Position numbers and translations under genes: made by a program. The notes beneath the pieces are model-generated. The model worked only from the letters and a program-made list of their open reading frames with translations. It was not told the DNA's origin and made no database searches. Shown here one piece after another: positions 30,748 through 39,943 of a stretch of DNA of 64,000 nucleotides. Numbering within the stretch: position 1 is the first letter of the stretch; each line of letters starts with the position of its first letter. The DNA comes from Hyphococcus sp. Its GTDB lineage: Bacteria > Pseudomonadota > Alphaproteobacteria > Caulobacterales > Parvularculaceae. The stretch spans positions 1 to 64,000 of the forward strand of contig JANQOV010000061.1 in NCBI GenBank assembly GCA_028285645.1, written 5' to 3'.

Positions 30748-31407
30748 ATGAAAGATATGTCAATTGCCATGATTCAAACAACCGCCAAGGCCGCCGCCAC
30801 AGCTAAGCGAGGTCCTCAACGCCGCTCAGAGGAAACGCGGAACGCCATCCTTGAGATGGCAATCGAGATGTTTTCGTCGCTTGGCTACGAAGGGGTGTCC
30901 GTCCGGGCGCTCGAAGTGGCGGCCGGCGTTCAGCGCGGCGCGGTTGCCTATCATTTTGACGGCAAGGAATCATTGTGGAAAGCAGCCATCGACCGGCTGC
31001 TTGAACGCTTCGGCGCCCATTTTGATCCCCTTGAAAAGACGTTTCGCGACTTGGATGATACCGCCCGAATGCGTGCGCTGATCGCGGCTTTAGTGCGATT
31101 CAGCGCGGAAACGCCGCAATTTAATCGGCTTTTATTGCACGAAGGCGGCCACGATACGTGGCGGATGACGCATATCGTCGACCGTTTCATCCGTGAACGG
31201 CTTAGTTGGCTTGGCGATTTCGCCGGTCTTCTGAGCAACGCGCACGATTATTACATTGTGATTGGCGCCGCGACCTTTGTATTCGGCGTTGAATATGAAT
31301 GTCGGCGCTTGTTTGAAGTAGACCCAACCAGCGATGAGTTCATCCGGGAACATGCGGCTCGTGTCGCCGATCTGCTGTTAGCGACATTTAAGTATAAGGA
31401 GAAGTGA
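30748..31407 (+). CDS. TetR family transcriptional regulator
   Basis: RNAILEMAIEMFSSLGYEGVSVRALEVAAGVQRGAVAYHFDGKESLW HTH. Real start may be ATG 30763 or 30769. Confidence 0.93.
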   Translation: MKDMSIAMIQTTAKAAATAKRGPQRRSEETRNAILEMAIEMFSSLGYEGVSVRALEVAAGVQRGAVAYHFDGKESLWKAAIDRLLERFGAHFDPLEKTFRDLDDTARMRALIAALVRFSAETPQFNRLLLHEGGHDTWRMTHIVDRFIRERLSWLGDFAGLLSNAHDYYIVIGAATFVFGVEYECRRLFEVDPTSDEFIREHAARVADLLLATFKYKEK

Positions 31408-31409
31408 AT

Positions 31410-32237
31410 ATGAGCAAATCTGACCGTTCAAAACCTCAGACTGCTCTAATCTGCGGCGCATCTGGCGGGCTGGGCGAAGTTTTAGCGCGTACGCTTTTAA
31501 GCCGTGGGATGACGGTTTGCGGCACGATGCGCAACCCTTCAAACCACCCGCAAGGCGATTTTCGGATGTTAGCGATGGATGTTCGCGATGCGGTCTCGGT
31601 AAACGCCTGCTTTCAGAGCGCGCGCGACGCGATGGGTTCCATTGATGTCGTCGTCAACTGTGTGAACGAGATGATATTGGGGTCTGTCGAGGAACTGTCT
31701 GTCGAAGAGATTGGCGGAGTTTACGACATTAATGTCGTCGGGACTGCACGCATCGCCAAGGCGGCGCTGCCAATCATGCGCGAACAAGGCGGTGGTTTAG
31801 TCGTCAGCATGAGTTCGCTCGGTGGCATACTGGCGGTTCCTTATTTAAGCGCATACACGTCAGCAAAATTCGCCATCGAAGCCTTCAGTGAAGCGCTCTA
31901 TCATGAAGTGAAAGCCGACAATATCGACATTGTGATTATGCAGCCTGTCGCCATGCGCATGGATCGCGCGGATGTCGGCGACCATCTGAAGGTCGCAGCA
32001 GGCGTCGGGAAAGACTCTCTTACGCATCACGTTGTGTCTGTGATGGCGAAAGATACGCGCGAAAGCAAACTCACGCCGCAACGCGTATCCGAAGCGATCT
32101 ACGATGTTATCAAAAGCAAAAACCGCAAGCTGCGCTATCCGATGGATCGGGCGAAAGTGGTTTCAAAAATCAAGCGTTTGGCGCCGCAATCTGTCATCGA
32201 CAAAATGATTGGCGGCCTGATCTCTAAGCCCGCATGA
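31410..32237 (+). CDS. SDR family oxidoreductase
   Basis: ALICGASGGLGEVLA, VNCVNE, YLSAYTSAKFAIEAFSEAL; ATG 31410 inside ORF 31404. Confidence 0.9.
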   Translation: MSKSDRSKPQTALICGASGGLGEVLARTLLSRGMTVCGTMRNPSNHPQGDFRMLAMDVRDAVSVNACFQSARDAMGSIDVVVNCVNEMILGSVEELSVEEIGGVYDINVVGTARIAKAALPIMREQGGGLVVSMSSLGGILAVPYLSAYTSAKFAIEAFSEALYHEVKADNIDIVIMQPVAMRMDRADVGDHLKVAAGVGKDSLTHHVVSVMAKDTRESKLTPQRVSEAIYDVIKSKNRKLRYPMDRAKVVSKIKRLAPQSVIDKMIGGLISKPA

Positions 32238-32282
32238 AGCATGTCTGTCGACGCGTAGACGGCTAACCGTGAGGCCTTGTTC

Positions 32283-33869
32283 ATGGTTCCAAGTCTGAGA
32301 CACCCCCACGTTCATCCCTTCACTAATATGGATGTCGCACATCTTCTTGCGTCGCGCGCAGCTTCTCGAAGTGATCATCCATTTCTTATTTGGGCGCCTT
32401 TTGAAGGGGCAAGGCGCGTTTGGACATATGCGAGATTCTACCATGATGTCTGTTGCGTCGCCGCGGGGTTTAAGGCGCGTGGCGTGAAACCGGGCGACCG
32501 CGTTCTCATTCATTTAGAGAACTGTCCGGAAAGCTTGCTTTCCTGGTATGCATGCGCGCATCTCGGCGCCGTTGCCGTGACGACCAACACAAAGTCGGTT
32601 GAAAACGAACTCAATTATTTCATGTCATTTGCGGATATCGCTGGAGCCGTCACCCAACCCAAATTTTCAGAACAAGTTGGCGGCGCGAAACACCCCTTAA
32701 AATGGCTCGCTGTGACAGAGACAAACGCTGGCGCGCCAGTGACCGGTGCGCAATCGCCTGAAAAGTCAGAAGCCTTTGAGGCGCTTTATGCCGATGCTGC
32801 TGATGCGCCGCTTCGGCCCGCTGACCCGTCCTTGGATGTAGGCATTCAGTACACGTCAGGAACGACCTCGCGACCGAAAGGCGTCGTATGGACGCATGCG
32901 AACGCTTTATGGGGCGGCAAAGTCTCCGCGATGCACGAAAATCTCAGGGCCGACGACATTCATCTTGTCCATCTGCCGTTGTTCCACACGAATGCGCAAT
33001 CCTATTCGATTCTTGCGACCTTATGGGCTGGCGCCACAGCCGTATTGCAGCCGCGATTTTCCGCGTCACGCTTTTGGGACGCCTCCATGCGCCATCGCTG
33101 TACGTGGACGTCGATGGTGCCGTTCTGCGTCCGCGCGCTTATGGACCAACCGGTTCCGGAACATCACTATCGTTGTTGGGGAGGCGCGGTCGCAGCGCCG
33201 CCTTTCGATCCTCACTTCGGTGTACGATCAATTGGCTGGTGGGGTATGACCGAGACAATCACGCATGGGATCGTAACGGATCCATTCAATCCATCAGTAT
33301 CCATGTCAATCGGAAAGCCGTCGCCAGCTTATCAAATCGCGATCCTGCGCGACAATGGCGATCCGGTTGAGTTTGGCGAAACGGGTGAGCTCAAAATTCA
33401 TGGGACGCCGGGATTGTCCATATTTAGGGAGTATCTAAACAACCCGGAGGCGACCGCCAATAGCTATGATGATGAGGGATGGTTCATCACCGGCGATCGC
33501 GTCACTTTGCTCGAAAGCGGCGACATCGCTTTTGCAGACCGCGACAAAGATATTCTCAAAGTCGGTGGCGAAAATGTCGCCGCGTCCGAAGTTGAACGCG
33601 TGATCCAGTCCGTTCCCGGCGTTGTTGAATGCGCCGTGGTCGGCAAGCCAGATGAAATGCTCGACGAGGCGCCGGTAGCGTTCGTGATTGGTGAGGGCGG
33701 GGACGGACTGAGCGATGCACTTATCGCAAGCATCACCGTGGCGTGTGAGACTAATCTATCTGACTTCAAATTACCGAAAGAAATTTTCATCGTGGATGAG
33801 CTTCCACGCGCAACGTTGGGAAAGATCGCTAAGGCGGAGCTTAGAAAGAAGCTCGAGCCTGCTGGGTGA
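32283..33869 (+). CDS. Acyl-CoA synthetase / AMP-binding ligase
   Basis: YTSGTTSRPKGVVWTHAN, WWGMTE, GWFITGDRVTLLESGDIAFADRDKDILKVGGENVAASEVE, LPRATLGKIAK. Confidence 0.93.
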   Translation: MVPSLRHPHVHPFTNMDVAHLLASRAASRSDHPFLIWAPFEGARRVWTYARFYHDVCCVAAGFKARGVKPGDRVLIHLENCPESLLSWYACAHLGAVAVTTNTKSVENELNYFMSFADIAGAVTQPKFSEQVGGAKHPLKWLAVTETNAGAPVTGAQSPEKSEAFEALYADAADAPLRPADPSLDVGIQYTSGTTSRPKGVVWTHANALWGGKVSAMHENLRADDIHLVHLPLFHTNAQSYSILATLWAGATAVLQPRFSASRFWDASMRHRCTWTSMVPFCVRALMDQPVPEHHYRCWGGAVAAPPFDPHFGVRSIGWWGMTETITHGIVTDPFNPSVSMSIGKPSPAYQIAILRDNGDPVEFGETGELKIHGTPGLSIFREYLNNPEATANSYDDEGWFITGDRVTLLESGDIAFADRDKDILKVGGENVAASEVERVIQSVPGVVECAVVGKPDEMLDEAPVAFVIGEGGDGLSDALIASITVACETNLSDFKLPKEIFIVDELPRATLGKIAKAELRKKLEPAG

Positions 33870-33906
33870 CCTGCAATAACAATCGCATCAGCAACGAGCG
33901 GTTAAA

Positions 33907-34112
33907 GTGACCGAAACCCTGATTTGGGTAACAATTTGGGTCACAAACGCCAAAGATGTCGGTGGATTTGTGTGGGCGCATATGGACGCGTATGGAATAA
34001 GAACAACGGGTTAAAGACGGCTGTGGACGTCTGTGCGCCCCAAATTTTCGACTCATAACCGCTAAGGTCAAATGAATTCGTTTAACGAGTTCGAGTCCCT
34101 CCGGGCCCGCCA
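33907..34112 (+). other. Candidate fossil attachment site: direct repeats plus tRNA-like 3' half
   Basis: ATTTGGGTAAC/ATTTGGGTCAC repeats; CGACTCATAACCGCTAAGGTC (34049-34069, CAT-anticodon-arm-like) and GTTCGAGTCCCTCCGGGCCCGCCA (34089-34112, T-loop to CCA-like). Confidence 0.5.
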
Positions 34113-34113
34113 A

Positions 34114-34424
34114 TAACTGCGTTATCGCCGTGACGCATCGAATGGATTCATGTTCCAACCCTCGACACCGTCGATCCCGATTTTTATGCACCAATGGCAA
34201 ACTTGGAGACCAGCGAAACTTCCATCTATCTAGGCATGATTCATACGATGAAGAGCTTCAAGGAAAGCCACCTTTTGGCGCGCAATTATTCGAGAAAATT
34301 TGGATTAGGGACTTATTGCGGTCTGGGCCGCCTTGCGCTGGAGGCGGTCGGACCTGCTTTGACGATCACTTGTACGCATGGGACGTGATCGCATCGGTTT
34401 CAAAGCGTACGGCTGAATCAAGCG
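34114..34424 (+). pseudogene. Decayed 3' fragment duplicating the end of the MetE-like gene 18366-19439
   Basis: Near-collinear nucleotide match to 19135-19447 (e.g. GCATCGAATGGATTCAT, CCAACCCTCGACACCGTCGATCCCGATTTTTATGC, GAGAAAATTTGGATTAGGGACTTATTG, GGTCTGGGCCGCCTTGCGC); 1-nt deletion at GTCGGACCTG vs GTCGAAACCTG breaks the frame. Confidence 0.92.
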
Positions 34425-34620
34425 AGCCGAAAATCCTGCTTCCTTAAGTCCTGCGCGGCTGACAAAGCGCCGGGTTACGTCCCACGGCGCGGGGCGGCGG
34501 CTAGCATGGTGTTGACTCTTAGCGATTTTTCTACTTTATCAAATTTGGATAAAATTTTCTTATTAAGAAAGTTTCGCTATTCACGACGCTTCAAACGTCG
34601 AATTCAAATTGGGGTTCGTA

Positions 34621-34854
34621 ATGCCGCCGGCCAATCGTTCCAACGCACGATCAACGGGCGTGACGCTCGACGACAAGTGGGACGTTGAGCAAGGTCGGGT
34701 TCTGATGAACGGGTCACAAGCAATTGCGCGCGCGCTGATTGAACAGGAGAGGCTGGATCAAAAAAGGGGCTTAATACCGCTGGATTTGTGTCCGGGTATC
34801 GCGAACGCGTCGCCGCTGTTTTGCGTATGGAGCGAGCTATTGTCTGTTGACTCT
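34621..34854 (+). pseudogene. 5' remnant of indolepyruvate:ferredoxin oxidoreductase (fused-type), frameshifted and truncated
   Basis: VTLDDKWDVEQGRVLMNGSQAIARALIEQERLDQK in one frame, then NTAGFVSGYR in another frame after poly-A 34760-34765; no downstream body. Confidence 0.75.
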
Positions 34855-34867
34855 CCAAGGTGCAACC

Positions 34868-35950
34868 ATGTTTGAGCACGAAAGTTTTGATCAGCACGAA
34901 CGTGTCGTCCATGTTCACGATGCAGCATCAGGGTTGCGTGCGATCATCGCAATCCACTCAACGGCGCTGGGGCCGGCCGGGGGCGGCTGTCGCCTATGGA
35001 CTTATAACGACTCAGCTGAGGCGCTGAAAGACGCACTGCGTCTATCGCGCGGCATGTCCTGCAAGAATGCGCTTGCTGGTCTAAAAATGGGAGGCGGCAA
35101 GGCGGTCATTCTAGGGCCTGTGCCCGATGACCGGCGGCGCGATGTTTTTGAGGCGTTTGGCGATGCTGTGAACGATCTTTGTGGCGCCTATGTAACCGCA
35201 GAGGACGTTGGCGTGTCGGTTAACGACATGCAAGTGGTTGCATCGTACACTGATTTCGTCTCCGGGCTATCTGGTGCTGGCGGTGCCGGTGGCGATCCTT
35301 CACCATTCACCGCTAGGGGCGTGCGTCTGGCGATGGAGGCAGTCGCAAGTCGCAGTTTGGGCGCGAGTTCGCTCGAAGGATTGAAAGTTGCGGTCCAGGG
35401 GGTAGGAGGCGTCGGCGGAAATCTGTGTCGTGAACTTGGCGAACGCGGCGCTACGCTCGTGGTCGCGGACATTAACACCTCCCGTGTTGAGGCGGTATGC
35501 GATACGTATGGAGCAGAGCGAGCCGATGTGGACACAGTGCTGCTTTCGGATGTCGATATCGTTGCGCCATGCGCGCTCGGCGGCGCTCTTACGGAAGAGA
35601 CGGTTTCGAAACTGAGAGCAAAAGCTGTTGTCGGCGGCGCCAATAATCAGCTTGCGACGCTTAAAGCCGGCGAAATCCTGTTTGACCGCCAGATCGCCTA
35701 TGCGCCGGATTATCTTGTCAACGCCGGCGGCATCATAATGGTTGCCGCTGAGTATTTCAGAACAAACGCCTCGGATCGCGTTCATGCTGATGTTGAGAAA
35801 ATCTATGACCGAACATTGAACGTCCTTGACCGCAGCAACGAGTCCCAAACGCCCACAAACATAATCGCTGATGCGATGGCATACGATATCATTGGGAAAG
35901 CGAGGCGAGAGGACGCGGAACATCGATCAGAGCGTCGTGTTGTAGGGTAG
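34868..35950 (+). CDS. Glu/Leu/Phe/Val dehydrogenase (leucine dehydrogenase-like), copy 1
   Basis: RAIIAIHSTALGPAGGGCRLW, LKMGGGKAVILG, VQGVGGVGGNLCRELGERGA, VVGGANNQLA, DYLVNAGGIIMV. Confidence 0.92.
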   Translation: MFEHESFDQHERVVHVHDAASGLRAIIAIHSTALGPAGGGCRLWTYNDSAEALKDALRLSRGMSCKNALAGLKMGGGKAVILGPVPDDRRRDVFEAFGDAVNDLCGAYVTAEDVGVSVNDMQVVASYTDFVSGLSGAGGAGGDPSPFTARGVRLAMEAVASRSLGASSLEGLKVAVQGVGGVGGNLCRELGERGATLVVADINTSRVEAVCDTYGAERADVDTVLLSDVDIVAPCALGGALTEETVSKLRAKAVVGGANNQLATLKAGEILFDRQIAYAPDYLVNAGGIIMVAAEYFRTNASDRVHADVEKIYDRTLNVLDRSNESQTPTNIIADAMAYDIIGKARREDAEHRSERRVVG

Positions 35951-36017
35951 AAATGGAGGGCAATCCCCCCTCTTTCCTGCATGTTTTGGGCAAGCTTAAA
36001 TTCATATAAAAAAAATC

Positions 36018-37532
36018 ATGACCGTAAAAGACCAAACACAGACAATTTTGAACCGCCTCGGCGTTAACGCGTCCATGGTTGAGGGAGGCGATACAAAAGT
36101 GTTCTCTCCCTTGACGGGCGAGTGCATTGCTCAAGTGCGTGAAACGACGCCTGATGAAGCGCAACACCTTATTCATGAAGCAGACCAAGCCTTTCGGGCT
36201 TGGCGTGAAACGCCCGCGCCGGTGCGCGGCGAGCTTGTTCGTTTGTTTGGAGAGGAATTGCGAACCGTCAAAGAAGATCTCGGCCGGCTGGTGACGATTG
36301 AGGCGGGTAAAATCCCGTCCGAAGGGTTGGGCGAAGTACAGGAAATGATCGATATCTGCGATTTTGCAGTTGGTCTGTCCCGTCAGCTTTATGGCTTGAC
36401 CATTTCGACTGAAAGACCAGGCCATCGCATGATGGAGACTTGGCATCCGATTGGCGCGGTTGGCGTGATTTCAGCATTTAACTTTCCGGTTGCCGTATGG
36501 GCGTGGAATGCGGCGCTCGCACTCGTGTGCGGCGACTCTGTGATTTGGAAGCCTTCCGAGAAGACGCCCCTTACAGCGCTCGCGTGCGAAGCCGTTTTCC
36601 AGCGCGCCGTTCAGAAATTTCCGGGCGACGTTCCCGCGGGCCTCACATCTGTCCTCCTAGGCGGCCGTGAACTTGGTGAAGCCGTCGTTGATTCGCCGTT
36701 GCTTCCCGTCGTTTCGGCGACGGGATCGACACGCATGGGGCGTGAAGTGGGGCCGCGTGTGGCGCAGCGTTTTGGCCGGTCGATCTTGGAGCTTGGCGGC
36801 AACAATGCGGGTATTGTTTGTCCGTCAGCAGATCTTGAGATGACGGTGCGGGCTGTTGCGTTCAGCGCCATGGGAACGGCGGGCCAGCGTTGTACGACGA
36901 TGCGGCGCGCTTTTGTGCATGAAAGCGTCTATGTGGACTTCGTTGCGCAATTGAAAAAAGCCTACGCGTCCGTCGCAATCGGCAATCCGCTGGACGAAGC
37001 ATGTCTTGTCGGTCCCCTGATTGATCGCGCGGCGTACGAGGCGATGCAATCGGCGCTAGAGGCCGCGCGTCAGGATGGCGGCGACGTTCTTGGTGGCGCG
37101 CGCGTTGACAGCCCCCATGCGGAGGCTTTTTACGTGCGGCCGGCGCTTGTCGAAATGCCGGAACAGACCAGCATTGTGGAGCAGGAGACATTTGCGCCAA
37201 TTCTATACGTCATGCACTATAATGACTTCGACGATGTTTTAAGCAGACATAACGCCGTCGGCGCCGGTCTTTCGTCCGCCATTTTTACGACGGATATTCG
37301 CGAGGCCGAGATCTTCTTGAGCGCACGCGGATCCGATTGCGGCATTGCAAATGTCAATATCGGTACGTCCGGCGCTGAAATTGGCGGCGCCTTTGGCGGA
37401 GAAAAGGAGACAGGCGGCGGGCGCGAATCCGGTTCCGATGCGTGGAAAGCCTATATGCGACGGGCGACGAACACTATCAACTATTCGACGGAATTGCCTC
37501 TTGCGCAGGGCGTTTCTTTTGACATCAGTTAA
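36018..37532 (+). CDS. Aldehyde dehydrogenase, ALDH7 / 2-aminoadipate-semialdehyde dehydrogenase-like
   Basis: HPIGAVGVISAFNFPVAVWAWNAALALVCGD, LELGGNNAGIV, GTAGQRCTTMRR (ALDH7-type catalytic Cys motif). Confidence 0.85.
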   Translation: MTVKDQTQTILNRLGVNASMVEGGDTKVFSPLTGECIAQVRETTPDEAQHLIHEADQAFRAWRETPAPVRGELVRLFGEELRTVKEDLGRLVTIEAGKIPSEGLGEVQEMIDICDFAVGLSRQLYGLTISTERPGHRMMETWHPIGAVGVISAFNFPVAVWAWNAALALVCGDSVIWKPSEKTPLTALACEAVFQRAVQKFPGDVPAGLTSVLLGGRELGEAVVDSPLLPVVSATGSTRMGREVGPRVAQRFGRSILELGGNNAGIVCPSADLEMTVRAVAFSAMGTAGQRCTTMRRAFVHESVYVDFVAQLKKAYASVAIGNPLDEACLVGPLIDRAAYEAMQSALEAARQDGGDVLGGARVDSPHAEAFYVRPALVEMPEQTSIVEQETFAPILYVMHYNDFDDVLSRHNAVGAGLSSAIFTTDIREAEIFLSARGSDCGIANVNIGTSGAEIGGAFGGEKETGGGRESGSDAWKAYMRRATNTINYSTELPLAQGVSFDIS

Positions 37533-37596
37533 CGAAAAGCCGAGCGCCCATCGGGCTTGGCTTATCGATCCATAGTCGTGAAGGGGTTTTGGTTCC

Positions 37597-39918
37597 ATGT
37601 CTGATAATGATCTTCCCCGTCCGTCTATCGCCGCGCCGGGTTCGACACCCTGCATAACAGCCAGCGAAGCGGAATCGATCGCGAAAAGACACTATGATGT
37701 CGTAGGCACGGCGTCGGCGCTGCCAAGCGAGCGGGATCAGAACTTCTTATTGAAATGTGCGAATGGCGAGAAATACGTCCTGAAACTAGCGAACGCAGAA
37801 GAAGATCGAGCCGTCCTCGAATTTCAGGCGGGCGCGCTTGATCGTACAACGCTTTTCGACACGCCTTTGGAGGTTCCGGCGATTGTCGCCGCTACAGACG
37901 GTAGTCGTCTCCTTCGCATAAAGACGGACAATGGTGAAACCCATCTCACGCGTATGGTGACCTGGGTTGAGGGCGAAATGATGTCCGATCTGAACGAGCA
38001 CTCGCCGGAACTGCTCGCATCTATCGGCGATCAGATGGCAAGGTTGGATCGCGCTCTTCTTGAATATCGGCATCCGGGCATGAACAGAGCGCTCTGCTGG
38101 GATGTAAGATACGCCGAAGGCGCGCTGGAATATCTGTCACTCTTAAGGCCGGAACGCCAGCACATCGTCAGAACTCTGATTGCGCCCGCACTGGCGCTCG
38201 ATTGGTCGCGCCTTGAGATGAGCGTCATTCATAGTGACGCAAATGATTACAATCTGCTTGTGCGAGACGGGCGCGTGAGCGGCCTTATCGATTTTGGGGA
38301 CATGGTTTATTCAGCGCTCGCTGCCGAGCCTGCGATTGCGGCGGCTTACGCCATGTTGGGCAAGGAGCGGCCGCTGGACGCCGCGGCGCATCTCGTAAAC
38401 GCGTATCTGTCGGTCATGCCCCTGAAACCTTATGACAGGGACGCCATTTTGCCGCTCGCAGCGGCGCGATTGTGTATGAGTGTCTGTTTTGCAGCTCACA
38501 ATGCGAATGCAAAGCCTGATGATCCCTATCAATTGGTGACCGCCGAGCCGGCCTGGGGCGTGCTCGAGCGTTTGGCGCAGACGTCGTGGGCCGAGCTTGA
38601 AAAACAATGGAACGAATTGATCGGAGACAAGCGTTCTATGGAAACGGATGTTGAGGAATTACTGGCGGCGCGGCGCCGTCTGATGGGCGCCAATCTGAGC
38701 GTCTCCTATAAACAGCCGCTTAACATCGTCCGCGGCGAGGGCGCATATCTGATCGACCAGTCGGGTCGGGCGTATCTCGACTGTGTAAACAATGTTTGCC
38801 ATGTGGGGCATTGTCATCCGCGCGTGGTGGAAGCCGGCGCTGCACAGATGCGTATACTGAACACTAACACGCGATATCTAAACCGGCTTCTGACGGATTA
38901 TGCGGAACGTCTGACCGCGACGCTGCCGGCGCCGCTCAACGTGGCGTTTTTTACCAATAGCGGCAGCGAAGCCAATGAGCTGGCGCTGCGTCTCGCCCGA
39001 TGTCATACCGGGCGCAAGGATGTTGCCGTTCTTGACGCCGCCTATCATGGCACGACCACAAGCCTCATCGATGTTAGCCCTTATAAACATGCCGGGCCGG
39101 GTGGGGCGGGGCGCCCCTCCTGGGTGCATGTCGCGCCGATGCCAGATCCCTATCGTGGCCTGCATCGCGGCGCCGGCGCTGGCGGCGCCTATGCAGATGA
39201 ATTGAGCGCGGTTCTGGCGCAATCAAAAGACGGCGTTGCAGCTTTCATCGCGGAGTCGGCTCTCGGCTGCGGCGGCCAGATTATTTTGCCGGACGGCTTT
39301 CTTAAAGCAGCATACGCGCATGCGCGGAGCGCCGGCGCTGTGTGCATTGCCGATGAAGTCCAGACAGGCATGGGCCGCGCCGGTTCCCACTTCTGGATGT
39401 TTGAAACCCAGGGCGTCGTTCCGGATATTGTGACTATCGGAAAACCCCTCGGAAACGGTCATCCGATGGCGGCGGTGGTGACATCGCCGGAGATCGCGCA
39501 TTCGTTTGCAAACGGCATGGAGTATTTCAACACCTTCGGCGGTAACCCCGTATCGTGCGCGATCGGCCTAGCGGTTCTGGATGTCATTGAGGAAGAGAAA
39601 CTTCAAGCATATGCGCTGGAGACGGGCGAACAATTCAAACAGGCGCTGAAGGAAATAGCAGGCAAGCAGAATTTGATTGGCGATGTGCGGGGCCAGGGCT
39701 TGTTCCTGGGCGTGGAATTGGTTCGAGATCATGAGACGCTGGAGCCCGCAGACACCGAAGCAGGTGCAATCGTGAACCAACTACGCGATCGCGGTATCTT
39801 GTTGAGCACTGATGGGCCGCATCACAATGTTCTAAAGATCAAGCCGCCAATTGTGTTTCCCAAGGGCGAAGTCCAGCGCGTGGCAGACGAAATCGAAGCA
39901 GCGGTGAAGCACTTATAA
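37597..39918 (+). CDS. Fusion of aminoglycoside-phosphotransferase-family kinase and class III PLP aminotransferase/phospho-lyase (HYKK-PHYKPL-like)
   Basis: Kinase part [33 protein letters not shown] part [66 protein letters not shown]. Confidence 0.85.
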   Translation: MSDNDLPRPSIAAPGSTPCITASEAESIAKRHYDVVGTASALPSERDQNFLLKCANGEKYVLKLANAEEDRAVLEFQAGALDRTTLFDTPLEVPAIVAATDGSRLLRIKTDNGETHLTRMVTWVEGEMMSDLNEHSPELLASIGDQMARLDRALLEYRHPGMNRALCWDVRYAEGALEYLSLLRPERQHIVRTLIAPALALDWSRLEMSVIHSDANDYNLLVRDGRVSGLIDFGDMVYSALAAEPAIAAAYAMLGKERPLDAAAHLVNAYLSVMPLKPYDRDAILPLAAARLCMSVCFAAHNANAKPDDPYQLVTAEPAWGVLERLAQTSWAELEKQWNELIGDKRSMETDVEELLAARRRLMGANLSVSYKQPLNIVRGEGAYLIDQSGRAYLDCVNNVCHVGHCHPRVVEAGAAQMRILNTNTRYLNRLLTDYAERLTATLPAPLNVAFFTNSGSEANELALRLARCHTGRKDVAVLDAAYHGTTTSLIDVSPYKHAGPGGAGRPSWVHVAPMPDPYRGLHRGAGAGGAYADELSAVLAQSKDGVAAFIAESALGCGGQIILPDGFLKAAYAHARSAGAVCIADEVQTGMGRAGSHFWMFETQGVVPDIVTIGKPLGNGHPMAAVVTSPEIAHSFANGMEYFNTFGGNPVSCAIGLAVLDVIEEEKLQAYALETGEQFKQALKEIAGKQNLIGDVRGQGLFLGVELVRDHETLEPADTEAGAIVNQLRDRGILLSTDGPHHNVLKIKPPIVFPKGEVQRVADEIEAAVKHL

Positions 39919-39943
39919 GTGAGTAGGCGCGGTGCATTGGAAC

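Noticed and set aside
33907-34112. Intact tRNA gene
   Set aside because: No 5' acceptor or D-arm, anticodon stem mismatched, T-stem 5' side missing; only two tRNA-like blocks remain.
34130-34447. 105-aa and 64-aa ORFs at 34130 and 34194 as genes
   Set aside because: They are frame fragments of the decayed MetE-like 3' copy.
34609-34875. 88-aa ORF as a functional small gene
   Set aside because: Homology to IOR crosses frames at a poly-A run and is truncated; better explained as a pseudogene.
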